NCBI GenBank assembly: GCA_946405695.1
Contig: CAMJIA010000010.1
Coordinates: 1 to 35,713, forward strand
Source of the DNA: an uncultured Prevotellaceae bacterium
Lineage (GTDB): Bacteria > Bacteroidota > Bacteroidia > Bacteroidales > Bacteroidaceae
Direction: 5' to 3'
DNA: 35,713 nucleotides
Shown in pieces: positions 16,610 through 24,293 of the stretch. The notes beneath the pieces are model-generated. The model ran no database searches. It saw only the letters and a list, made by a program, of their open reading frames with translations, and had not been told where the DNA came from. A program made the position numbers and the translations under genes. The first letter of the stretch is position 1; each line of letters starts with the position of its first letter.

Positions 16610-17774
16610 AATATTTTCGTGGAGTATAGAGGGGCCAGGTGACTTGGCGGAAGAGAACATAATCGTTGAGCAACGTGCGGCGAGGACAGGGCGTGACACC
16701 CTGGTAACGCTCGCCACGAACGGTAAAGTGGTAACGCGATTCGTTGCCCTGATAATCCCTTAATATATAAGTAAGATGGTAGGGACGTTCCTCGGAGAAG
16801 CAAATAACCCCTTGTTCAAAGTTGGTATGCAGGATGGGTAGGCGCATGCCAGACTCACGGAACGACTTCATATACCATACGCGAGTGCGACGCCAATGGT
16901 CATAATCACCCCAGAGGTTGACTTCCGACTGACAAGAGACGGGAATACTGTCGACATCCGAACGGAACACCTCGCGACCATCAACCAACAGGCGAGTATA
17001 GCGAATACCATAGTGGTTATAGGTGGCCTCCGAGTAATCGTCAGCCCAGAGTGCAAAGCCTACCCTGCCCCATGCCGTCAGTTCACGCTTGAGCGTCCAT
17101 TCTGAGTGTTGTACCTTGGTGTCAGGAGCGCCAAAGCCTATGGTTTGTTTGGTGAATCCGCCATTAAAAACACCCTCACCATCCATAGGATAAGCCATAA
17201 AGGAGTGTGCCTGAGGAGCCACGGTATCGGCAATAATAGTGGCTAGTTTCATCAAAGGATCACGCAACACCCAGGTATCGGTATCGTGTAGTTCCAAGTG
17301 CAAATGAGGCCCCGTAGAGTGGCCCGTATTACCGCTGATAGCGATATGGGCACCAGCCTTGACAGGGAACTTGTCCGCAGGGAGAACTACCGACAACGTA
17401 TCCTTGGAGCCCGTGCGCTGCAATTGGTCTTCGTACTGGTCGGCAAAGCGCTTCAGGTGGCAATAGACGCTGGTCATGCCGTCAGGGTGACTGACGTAGA
17501 TGGCATTGCCGAAGCCATACATATTGACCGTCAGACGCGATACATAGCCGTCGGCAATGGCAAAGATGTCCTTTCCCTCCACATTGCCTGTCTTGACATC
17601 GATGCCGCCATGAAAATGAAACGGCCGCGGTTCGCCAAAGTTGCCCGCCAGCGTGATGTCGTAATCGACGGGACTTTCATAGGCGACATTACGAATGCCG
17701 ACAGGCTCGGATTCATCAGAGCCGCAGCCTGTCAGCAATAGCACACAGCATGTAAGAAATGTGAGTCTTAGCAT
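16608..17774 (-). CDS. M23 family metallopeptidase, lipoprotein
   Basis: 388 residues. A lipoprotein signal ends in LLLTGC (Cys17). The LytM-like domain spans about 35-165: HFHGGID gives the zinc ligands His55 and Asp59, and GHSTGPHLHLELHD holds the HxH at 157-159. The C-terminal 220 residues are not catalytic and I do not recognise them; they look like beta-rich binding domains. M23 enzymes cut peptide cross-links in peptidoglycan; intact ligands suggest an active endopeptidase facing the periplasm. Its ATG overlaps the nadC stop (ATGCTAA), so translation is probably coupled to nadC despite the unrelated functions. Confidence 0.9.
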   Translation of the reverse strand: MLRLTFLTCCVLLLTGCGSDESEPVGIRNVAYESPVDYDITLAGNFGEPRPFHFHGGIDVKTGNVEGKDIFAIADGYVSRLTVNMYGFGNAIYVSHPDGMTSVYCHLKRFADQYEDQLQRTGSKDTLSVVLPADKFPVKAGAHIAISGNTGHSTGPHLHLELHDTDTWVLRDPLMKLATIIADTVAPQAHSFMAYPMDGEGVFNGGFTKQTIGFGAPDTKVQHSEWTLKRELTAWGRVGFALWADDYSEATYNHYGIRYTRLLVDGREVFRSDVDSIPVSCQSEVNLWGDYDHWRRTRVWYMKSFRESGMRLPILHTNFEQGVICFSEERPYHLTYILRDYQGNESRYHFTVRGERYQGVTPCPRRTLLNDYVLFRQVTWPLYTPRKY

Positions 17775-18649
17775 GCTTTGAACGACATGTCGAGTCCCTT
17801 CACACTATGAGTTAAAGCACCTACACTAATGAAGTCGACGCCCTGCTCGGCATAGTCGCGAATGGTATCGAAGGTGATACCACCAGAGGACTCTGTTTCG
17901 TAGCGGCCAGCAATAATACCAACGGCTTTCTTCGTATCAGGCACAGAGAAGTTGTCGAGCATGATACGGTCAACGCCACCGTGGTCAAGCACCTGCTGCA
18001 GCTCCTCGAACGAGCGTACCTCAATCTCAATCTTCAGGTCGAGACCTTTCTCCTTGAGATAGGTGTGACAGCGGTCGATGGCATTGACAATGCCACCAGC
18101 GAAATCCACATGGTTGTCCTTTAGGAGAATCATGTCGAACAGTCCGATGCGATGGTTACAGCCGCCACCAATCTTCACGGCCTGCTTCTCCAGCATGCGC
18201 ATGCCAGGAGTGGTCTTGCGGGTATCCAGCACACGGGTCTTGGTGCCTTTCAGGTGCTGTACATACTTATCGGTCATGGTAGCAATACCACTCATACGTT
18301 GCATGATGTTCAGCATCAAACGCTCCGTCTGCAACAGCGAACGCGTCTTACCAGTAACAATCATAGCGATGTCACCCTTCTTGACACGAGCACCGTCCTG
18401 CATCAATACCTCGACCTTCATCGTGGGGTCAAAGCGGTGGAACACTTCCTTGGCAACTTCTACACCAGCCAGGATACCATCCTCCTTGATGAGCAGATGC
18501 GACTTACCCATTGCGTCCTCAGGAATGCAACACAAGGTGGTATGGTCGCCATCACCAATATCTTCTGCAAACGACAGATCAATGAGTCTGTCTACCAACT
18601 CCTTGACGTCCATGTCGTAGTTGGGTCTGTAGAAATCAATACTTAACAT
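17768..18649 (-). CDS. nadC: Nicotinate-nucleotide pyrophosphorylase (quinolinate phosphoribosyltransferase)
   Basis: 293 residues from the first ATG; a start at the internal Met (residue 13) would give 281 and match the family N-terminus MDVKELVDRLIDL more closely, so the start is uncertain. NadC converts quinolinate and PRPP to nicotinate mononucleotide in de novo NAD synthesis. Motifs: EDIGDGDHTT near 35-45, DTRKTTPGMRMLEKQAVKIG with the PRPP-binding residues, HRIGLFDMILLKDNH, IEIEVRSFEE, DRIMLDNFS, ESSGGI and FISVGALTHS. nadA and nadB are not nearby. It is 6 bp downstream of cstA and overlaps the M23 gene by 7 bp. Confidence 0.95.
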   Translation of the reverse strand: MLSIDFYRPNYDMDVKELVDRLIDLSFAEDIGDGDHTTLCCIPEDAMGKSHLLIKEDGILAGVEVAKEVFHRFDPTMKVEVLMQDGARVKKGDIAMIVTGKTRSLLQTERLMLNIMQRMSGIATMTDKYVQHLKGTKTRVLDTRKTTPGMRMLEKQAVKIGGGCNHRIGLFDMILLKDNHVDFAGGIVNAIDRCHTYLKEKGLDLKIEIEVRSFEELQQVLDHGGVDRIMLDNFSVPDTKKAVGIIAGRYETESSGGITFDTIRDYAEQGVDFISVGALTHSVKGLDMSFKAC

Positions 18650-18655
18650 ATGCCT

Positions 18656-20119
18656 TTATTTATTGAGTTTTTTATGTTCACTGTTATACCAAAGTCCAAA
18701 CCAGATTGCAGCTATACCGAGACAGACAAGACCAATGATATAGCCGGTATCACCCAGGCCGAACATCTGCTTCGAGACAAAGGCATAGGTAGAGCAAACG
18801 GTGGTCATGAAGAGAGCCGGTATGAGCGTCACCCAGTAGCACTTGTTGTTACGAACCAGATAAACCGTTACTGTCCACAGCGTGAAGACCGACAGCGCCT
18901 GGTTAGACCAACCAAAATATTGCCAGATGGTATTGAAACCATCAGGGTTCTTAATCTGCCAAACGAGCATGGCTATCGACACGCCAAACATCGGGATACA
19001 GATGAGCAAACGCTTAGCAATTGGGCGCTGGTTCAACTTCAGCCACTCGGCAACAATCAGTCGGGCTGAGCGAAACGCCGTATCACCACTGGTAATCGGT
19101 GCAGCCACCACGCCCAACATGGCAAGGATGGCTCCCACAACACCCAACCAGTCATTACAAACAAGGTTGACGACAGCAGGAGCAGAGGTATAGAAGCCCT
19201 TCTCAGCACCAATAATCAACTCGTAACCTGGCGTAGGGTCGCCATAAAAGAACCACATGGAAACAGTAGCCCAGATGAGGGCAACCATACCTTCGGTAAT
19301 CATAGCTCCATAGAAAATGGGGCGTCCCATTTTCTCACTCTTCACGCAACGAGCCATCAAAGGACTCTGCGTAGCATGGAAGCCAGAGATAGCGCCACAG
19401 GCAATAGTGATGAAGAGCGCTGGGAAGATGGCATCGGTCCACTTCTCGGGCTGTGCCTCCTTACCCATATTATAGAAATTCGTCCAGAGTTCTGGCAGGT
19501 TCGGCATCTTAATGAATAACACCACCATCAGAGCGGCTGCCATAAAGAGCAGCGAGAAGGCAAACAAGGGGTATATCTTGCCGATAATCTTGTCAATAGG
19601 TAGCATGGTGGCAATGATGTAATAGACGAAGATAATGCCAACCCACATCATGGTCTCACCACCTATTGTATGGAGTATCTCAGCAGGAGAATAAACAAAC
19701 ACCGTACCCACTATGATGAGTAATAACACCGTGAAAACCAACATGATAGACTTCGGAGCTTTACCTAAATATGCACCTACCAGTTCAGGCAGACTGGCAC
19801 CTCCATGACGCATAGAGAGCATGCCAGAGAGATAGTCGTGAACAGCTCCTGCAAAAATGCATCCGAAGACAATCCACAGGTAGGCTACTGGGCCAAACTT
19901 AGCACCCATGATGGCACCAAAGATGGGGCCCGTTCCCGCAATGTTCAGAAACTGAATCATGAATACCTTCCAGTTAGGAAGAACAATAAAGTCCAACCCG
20001 TCGGCCTTAGCCACGGCGGGTGTCACACGGTCATCGGGGCCGAACATGCTTGATACAAAGCGGCCATAGAGCAGATAACCCAGAATAAGAGCCACGAAGC
20101 TCAGCGAAAATGTAATCAT
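18656..20119 (-). CDS. cstA: CstA-family carbon-starvation transporter (short form)
   Basis: 487 residues with about a dozen hydrophobic segments. Family signatures include FNIAGTGPIFGAIMGAKFGP-like sequence at about 58-76, AGAVHDYLSGMLSMRHGG, CGAISGFHATQSP and ITSGDTAFRSARL. E. coli CstA and BtsT have about 700 residues and import peptides or pyruvate; this short version lacks much of the C-terminal part but keeps the conserved core. Pyruvate or peptide uptake is the best guess. It is the first gene of cstA-nadC-M23. The promoter region is shared, divergently, with the glycosidase gene and holds an unusual palindrome. Confidence 0.9.
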   Translation of the reverse strand: MITFSLSFVALILGYLLYGRFVSSMFGPDDRVTPAVAKADGLDFIVLPNWKVFMIQFLNIAGTGPIFGAIMGAKFGPVAYLWIVFGCIFAGAVHDYLSGMLSMRHGGASLPELVGAYLGKAPKSIMLVFTVLLLIIVGTVFVYSPAEILHTIGGETMMWVGIIFVYYIIATMLPIDKIIGKIYPLFAFSLLFMAAALMVVLFIKMPNLPELWTNFYNMGKEAQPEKWTDAIFPALFITIACGAISGFHATQSPLMARCVKSEKMGRPIFYGAMITEGMVALIWATVSMWFFYGDPTPGYELIIGAEKGFYTSAPAVVNLVCNDWLGVVGAILAMLGVVAAPITSGDTAFRSARLIVAEWLKLNQRPIAKRLLICIPMFGVSIAMLVWQIKNPDGFNTIWQYFGWSNQALSVFTLWTVTVYLVRNNKCYWVTLIPALFMTTVCSTYAFVSKQMFGLGDTGYIIGLVCLGIAAIWFGLWYNSEHKKLNK

Positions 20120-20146
20120 TTTTAGTATTGATATTTATTTCGACTG

Positions 20147-20154
20147 CAAAAGTA
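20147..20154 (-). promoter_or_regulatory. -7 box for the cstA operon
   Basis: TACTTTTG on the minus strand, 27 bp before the cstA ATG. No good -33 TTTG is present at 19-21 bp; that position falls in the ATGCATATGCAT palindrome, suggesting an activated promoter. That is inference. Confidence 0.55.
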
Positions 20155-20161
20155 TATAAAA

Positions 20162-20193
20162 ATTATGAATTATGCATATGCATTATGAATTAT
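20162..20193. repeat. Direct repeats around a 12-bp palindrome between divergent promoters
   Basis: ATTATGAATTAT occurs at 20162-20173 and 20182-20193, exactly 20 bp apart (about two helical turns). Between and overlapping them is the perfect palindrome ATGCATATGCAT (20172-20183). It covers the -33 positions of both divergent promoters. Confidence 0.75.
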
Positions 20194-20197
20194 TTTG

Positions 20198-20205
20198 TAC
20201 CTTTG
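20198..20205 (+). promoter_or_regulatory. -7 box for the glycosidase gene
   Basis: TACCTTTG, 18 bp before the TTG start. There is no consensus -33; the region is occupied by the palindrome and direct repeat. Confidence 0.6.
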
Positions 20206-20223
20206 CAGCCAAAAAGTTGAAAA

Positions 20224-21852
20224 TTGAAGCGATTTCTATTTATAATCCTGCTATTCTGCACACTTTCCATCACCGCTCAACCCAAATATGAGGTGCGAGC
20301 CGTTTGGCTCACCACACTGGGCGGTCTGGACTGGCCGAAGAGCTACGCCCACGACGGTATGGGTATCCAGCGACAGCAGGAGGACCTCTGCCGCATACTG
20401 GACCAATTGCAGGTCATTAATGTCAATACCGTACTTTTCCAGACGCGTGTCCGTGCTACTACCGCCTACCCTTCAGAACTGGAGCCGTGGGAGGGCAGTT
20501 TGTCGGGTGTTCCTGGGAAGACACCAGGTTGGGACCCACTGCAATTTGTCATCAACGAGTGCCATCGCCGCGGAATGGAATTGCATGCGTGGGTCGTCGC
20601 CATCCCCATCGGCAAATGGAACACCATTGGATGTAAGACGATGCGCAAGTGGCACCCCATGCTCGTAAAACGCATTGGCGAGGAAGGTTACATGAATCCA
20701 GAGTCGCCCCTGACGGCTGACTATATCGCCAATATCTGCGAGGAGATTACCACGCGCTACGATATCGACGGCATCCATCTGGACTACATCCGCTATCCGG
20801 AAACGTGGAAAGGACGCAAATATCACGAGAACATCACGCGTATTGTACGTAGCGTCAACCAACGGGTAAAGCGCCACAAACCGTGGGTGAAGATGAGTTG
20901 TTCGCCCATTGGCAAGTATGGCAACCTGTCGCGCTATCGTTCTGGTGGTTGGGATGCCTACAACCGTGTGGCACAGGACGCCCAGGGATGGTTGCGCGAG
21001 GGACTGATGGACCAGCTCTACCCGATGATGTACTTCTCGGGCAACAATTTCTACCCCTTTGCCATCGACTGGCAGGAGCAGAGCTACGGACGTACCATTG
21101 TATCGGGCTTGGGCACTTACATGTTGCACCCTTATGAGCGCAACTGGCCATTATCGGAGGTGAAACGCCAGCTAAGCGTCACCCGCGAATTGGGCATCGG
21201 CCATTGCCACTTCCGCACAAAGTTCCTGTTAGACAACGTGAAAGGCATCTATGACTACATGCGTCAGACGGACTGCCATCCGGCACTCATTCCCCCTATG
21301 ACATGGGCACAAAGCATTGCACCTTTAGCCCCCACCCGACTGAACGTAGAGCGCACCGCAGGTGGCGACAACCTCTCGTGGAGCGGCGCACAGGACCGCA
21401 GCAACGGCCCATACCTATTATATAATATATATGCCTCGACAGAAGAGCCCGTTGACATCTCCCGTGCGGAGAACCTCATCGCCACACGTCGCACAGCCAC
21501 CACACTGAGTATCCGTCGAAAGCTAGACAAACCCATGCTACACTATGCGGTAACCGCCCTCGATCGTTATGGCAACGAGAGTCAGCCCATACACTCGTCT
21601 GATAAGACCACACCCTCCGTTGCCGTTACTACCCTGTTACCTAACAACGGTAAGATGCTGACCGTTCCCCTGCGCAATACCTTCGATGCAGACCTACTGG
21701 CTGTTTGCGACTTGAAAGGACGAAAAATACGCAATTATACCAACCGCCAGCAAATTAACATCAGTCAGCTACCGGAAGGTATGTATCTGCTGAAGTCGAT
21801 GGACAAGAAAGGGCGCATGCATCGTTTAGGCATATTCAGCATCAAGCGATAA
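20224..21852 (+). CDS. GHL10-type family 10 glycosylhydrolase-like protein with possible T9SS tail
   Basis: 542 residues starting at TTG: an in-frame TGA lies 6 bp upstream, no usable ATG exists nearby, and the first 18 residues (KRFLFIILLFCTLSITAQ after the start) form a good signal peptide. The TIM-barrel part (20-370) has VRAVWLTTLGGLDWP, VLFQTRVRA and DIDGIHLDYIRYPE (about 179-192), typical of the GHL10/YngK group. A fibronectin-III-like region follows at about 375-460. The final about 70 residues (DLKGRKIRNY, ISQLPEGMYLLKS) resemble a type IX secretion sorting domain. The substrate is unknown; peptidoglycan or polysaccharide is possible. Confidence 0.82.
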   Translation: MKRFLFIILLFCTLSITAQPKYEVRAVWLTTLGGLDWPKSYAHDGMGIQRQQEDLCRILDQLQVINVNTVLFQTRVRATTAYPSELEPWEGSLSGVPGKTPGWDPLQFVINECHRRGMELHAWVVAIPIGKWNTIGCKTMRKWHPMLVKRIGEEGYMNPESPLTADYIANICEEITTRYDIDGIHLDYIRYPETWKGRKYHENITRIVRSVNQRVKRHKPWVKMSCSPIGKYGNLSRYRSGGWDAYNRVAQDAQGWLREGLMDQLYPMMYFSGNNFYPFAIDWQEQSYGRTIVSGLGTYMLHPYERNWPLSEVKRQLSVTRELGIGHCHFRTKFLLDNVKGIYDYMRQTDCHPALIPPMTWAQSIAPLAPTRLNVERTAGGDNLSWSGAQDRSNGPYLLYNIYASTEEPVDISRAENLIATRRTATTLSIRRKLDKPMLHYAVTALDRYGNESQPIHSSDKTTPSVAVTTLLPNNGKMLTVPLRNTFDADLLAVCDLKGRKIRNYTNRQQINISQLPEGMYLLKSMDKKGRMHRLGIFSIKR

Positions 21853-21866
21853 TTTTTGAAGTAGAA

Positions 21867-21898
21867 TTTGGTAGTTCCACTAAATTACATTACCTTTG
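21867..21898 (+). promoter_or_regulatory. Promoter of ruvC (near-leaderless)
   Basis: TTTG (21867-21870), 20-bp spacer, TACCTTTG (21891-21898). It is a full match. Only 8 bp separate the -7 box from the ruvC ATG, so the transcript should start within a few bases of it. The promoter begins 14 bp after the glycosidase stop. Confidence 0.8.
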
Positions 21899-21906
21899 CC
21901 AACGTA

Positions 21907-22473
21907 ATGGAAAAAGTGATACTGGGTATTGACCCTGGAACGAACATCATGGGATATGGCGTCATCAAGGTCGTAGACAACAAAGCGGAGATGGTGACAA
22001 TGGGTGTCATCGACCTGCGTAAGTTTGGCGACGGATACCTGAAACTGGGTCATATCTTCGAGCGTGTAACGGGTATCATCGAGGGGTATCTGCCCGACGA
22101 GATGGCTATCGAGGCGCCATTCCTGCAGAAGAACGTGCAGACGACCTTGAAACTGGGACGCGCCCAGGGAACAGCCATCGCCGCAGCCATCCAGCGCGGA
22201 GTGCCCGTCCACGAGTATGCGCCCATGAAAATCAAGATGGCCATTACGGGCAATGGTGCCGCCTCAAAAGAACAGGTCGCAGGGATGTTGCAACGGCTGA
22301 TGAAATTCGACAAAGATGCGCTGTCAAAGTTTATGGATGCCACTGACGCGCTGGGTGCTGCCTACTGCCACTTCATGCAGATGAACCGCCCTGAGTCGCA
22401 AGCGCACTACAAGGGATGGAAAGACTTTATCGTCAAGAACAAAGAAAAAGTGAGCAAGACATGTCAAAAATAA
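21907..22473 (+). CDS. ruvC: Holliday junction endonuclease RuvC
   Basis: 188 residues from ATG 21907. A longer frame from TTG 21868 exists but would read through the promoter, so I reject it. RuvC resolves four-way junctions during recombination. The catalytic acids are visible in ILGIDPGTNIMGYGVI (first Asp), MAIEAPFLQ (Glu), and KFMDATDALGAAYCHF (two Asp). Also present is QTTLKLGRAQGTAIAAA. The C-terminus is slightly longer than E. coli RuvC (173). It overlaps the ABC gene by 13 bp and is the first gene of ruvC-ABC-secreted protein. ruvA and ruvB are not in the window. Confidence 0.96.
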   Translation: MEKVILGIDPGTNIMGYGVIKVVDNKAEMVTMGVIDLRKFGDGYLKLGHIFERVTGIIEGYLPDEMAIEAPFLQKNVQTTLKLGRAQGTAIAAAIQRGVPVHEYAPMKIKMAITGNGAASKEQVAGMLQRLMKFDKDALSKFMDATDALGAAYCHFMQMNRPESQAHYKGWKDFIVKNKEKVSKTCQK

Positions 22474-23762
22474 CCGCCATAGCAGGACGTAACGGTAGCG
22501 GAAAGACGTTATACATAGACCAGCTGAGAAAACAGTTGGCCTCAGATAAGGTGCGCTATATCGCCTTCACGGACTCTTATGGCGTGAATGTTGATGGACA
22601 ATATTATCTGCAACTACGCTGGAACCAGCACGACATCGACCACGAGACACCTACTGTAGGAGAACTGCTACAACGTGCCTACCTACTGGCTGGCGAGGAT
22701 ACCGTAGAGCGTCGACAGATGCAGCAACAACTGTATGCGTTGTTCCACATGGAGGAGTTCTTAGATAAGTATATCATCACGCTGTCAAGTGGTGAGCTGC
22801 GAAAGTTTCAGTTGACGAAGACACTCTTTGCCAACCCGAAACTGCTCATTATGGACAACCCGTTCATAGGACTGGATGCGGAAACGCGCGACCAGCTGAG
22901 GGACCTGCTGCAGCTGTTGGTAGAGAAGCGGGATATGGAAATCATGCTCGCCATGTCAAAGACGGACGATATACCATCGTTTGTCAACGAGATAAAATGG
23001 ATGGGAAAACAGGAGCCCGTACCTGCCCACGTGCTGAGCGACGAGAAAAGGGAAGCGATTCTGTCACTTCCATATACAAATAGTGACTACGACTGCCAAC
23101 GTGTCATAGATATGAAGCAGGTCAGCATCCGATATGGAGAGCGAACTATTCTGAAAGGCCTAGACTGGACTGTCATGAACGGTGAACGCTGGGCGCTGTC
23201 AGGACAAAATGGCAGTGGCAAGTCGACATTGCTGTCATTGGTCTGTGCCGACAATCCACAGAGCTATGCCTGCGACATAACACTTTTTGACCGACCTCGC
23301 GGTTCTGGAGAGAGCATTTGGGACATCAAAAAGCACATCGGCTACGTATCGCCAGAGATGCACCGCTCATACAAGCGCAACCTGCCAGCTATTCGCATTG
23401 TGGCCAGTGGATTGATGGACTCCATCGGACTCTATGCCATTCCCAATCCGCAAGACTACGACAAGTGCCGCTGGTGGCTTGACATTTTCGGTATCGGAAA
23501 TCTGGCAGACAAACCGTTTCTCCAGCTCTCTAGCGGCGAACAACGATTGGTGTTGCTAGCCCGTGCCTTCGTGAAAGACCCACAACTGCTGATTCTTGAT
23601 GAGCCACTACACGGCTTAGACCTCTGGAATCGCCGACTGGCAAAGGACGTCATTGAGACATTTTGTCAGCGCAAAGGCAAGACGCTCATCATGGTGACGC
23701 ACTACCAAGAGGAATTGCCAAACAACATTACGAACCATTTATTCTTAAAGAAACAGATATGA
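22461..23762 (+). CDS. Double-domain ABC ATPase (ModF-like), first ATP site degenerate
   Basis: 433 residues from ATG 22461, which gives Walker A close to the N-terminus; a longer frame is less likely. There are two nucleotide-binding domains and no membrane segment. Domain 1: Walker A GRNGSGKT (9-16), signature LSSGE (108-112), Walker B LLIMDN (128-133) with Asn133 where the catalytic Glu is expected, and no switch His (LAMSKTDD, 163-170). Domain 2: GQNGSGKST (248-256), LSSGEQ (356-361), LLILDE (376-381), His414 in MVTHYQ. Domain 2 thus looks active and domain 1 not. No permease is nearby, as with E. coli ModF; its role is unclear. The stop overlaps the next ATG (ATGA). Confidence 0.85.
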   Translation: MSKITAIAGRNGSGKTLYIDQLRKQLASDKVRYIAFTDSYGVNVDGQYYLQLRWNQHDIDHETPTVGELLQRAYLLAGEDTVERRQMQQQLYALFHMEEFLDKYIITLSSGELRKFQLTKTLFANPKLLIMDNPFIGLDAETRDQLRDLLQLLVEKRDMEIMLAMSKTDDIPSFVNEIKWMGKQEPVPAHVLSDEKREAILSLPYTNSDYDCQRVIDMKQVSIRYGERTILKGLDWTVMNGERWALSGQNGSGKSTLLSLVCADNPQSYACDITLFDRPRGSGESIWDIKKHIGYVSPEMHRSYKRNLPAIRIVASGLMDSIGLYAIPNPQDYDKCRWWLDIFGIGNLADKPFLQLSSGEQRLVLLARAFVKDPQLLILDEPLHGLDLWNRRLAKDVIETFCQRKGKTLIMVTHYQEELPNNITNHLFLKKQI

Positions 23763-24241
23763 AGAAAGTAATATTACTCGCATTGCTGGCCATTGCTACC
23801 AGCATGCAGGCCCAAGAGGCTTACAACGAACTGCGTCAGAAAGCAAAAGCCACCGTTGCTGACCCAAAGACGAATAGCGTAGTGAAACAAATCAGTCAGT
23901 TCAAGCTCGATGCCCTGAACTACATGGCTATCAAGATGCAGGAGGTGATGCCTGACTCCAGCGTAACATTCCTCGACAAGCAGGCCATCGCCATGGACAA
24001 CTTCGTGAATTTCTACGTAGAGAAACTCATCGAGTCAACCAAGAAGCCCAATGTGCAACAAATCAAAATGATCAAGATGTTCATGGATGCCAGCTATTCT
24101 AATCCGCTGTTCAATGACAAGGACACGGAACTGGTGCTGAGCTACTACAACTCGGCAGAGAGCATGACACGCTTCTCACTGGATACCGACTGGAGAAAGG
24201 CGGTAGCAGCGCTGGCTCATCTCTATGGTCTCGACAAGTAA
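23759..24241 (+). CDS. Small exported protein of unknown function
   Basis: 160 residues. The ATG overlaps the ABC stop (ATGA), which together with the signal peptide (MKKVILLALLAIATSMQAQ, cleavage after AQA) fixes the start; a longer frame from 23663 would bury the signal. The mature part is helical, with a segment rich in Lys/Met at about 96-113 (TKKPNVQQIKMIKMFMDA) and a Tyr-rich part later. I recall similar small conserved proteins in Bacteroidetes but no function. It may act in the periplasm; the coupling to ruvC-ABC does not explain it. No terminator is evident before clpC. Confidence 0.75.
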   Translation: MKKVILLALLAIATSMQAQEAYNELRQKAKATVADPKTNSVVKQISQFKLDALNYMAIKMQEVMPDSSVTFLDKQAIAMDNFVNFYVEKLIESTKKPNVQQIKMIKMFMDASYSNPLFNDKDTELVLSYYNSAESMTRFSLDTDWRKAVAALAHLYGLDK

Positions 24242-24268
24242 TATTGTTGGCATGATGTTTGCAATCTC

Positions 24269-24292
24269 GTAAATTGTCAAATAGTAAATTAT
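24269..24292 (+). repeat. 24-nt AT-rich start-proximal repeat, copy 3 (clpC)
   Basis: Fits RTAAATYGTCAAATWGTAAA plus YAT, one base before the clpC GTG. It matches the aroE copy at 21 of 24 positions. Here too it fills the end of an otherwise featureless spacer. Confidence 0.6.
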
Positions 24293-24293
24293 A

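Noticed and set aside
21868..21906. TTG start for ruvC at 21868
   Set aside because: The segment contains the -7 box and the RuvC family begins at the ILGIDPG strand just after ATG 21907.
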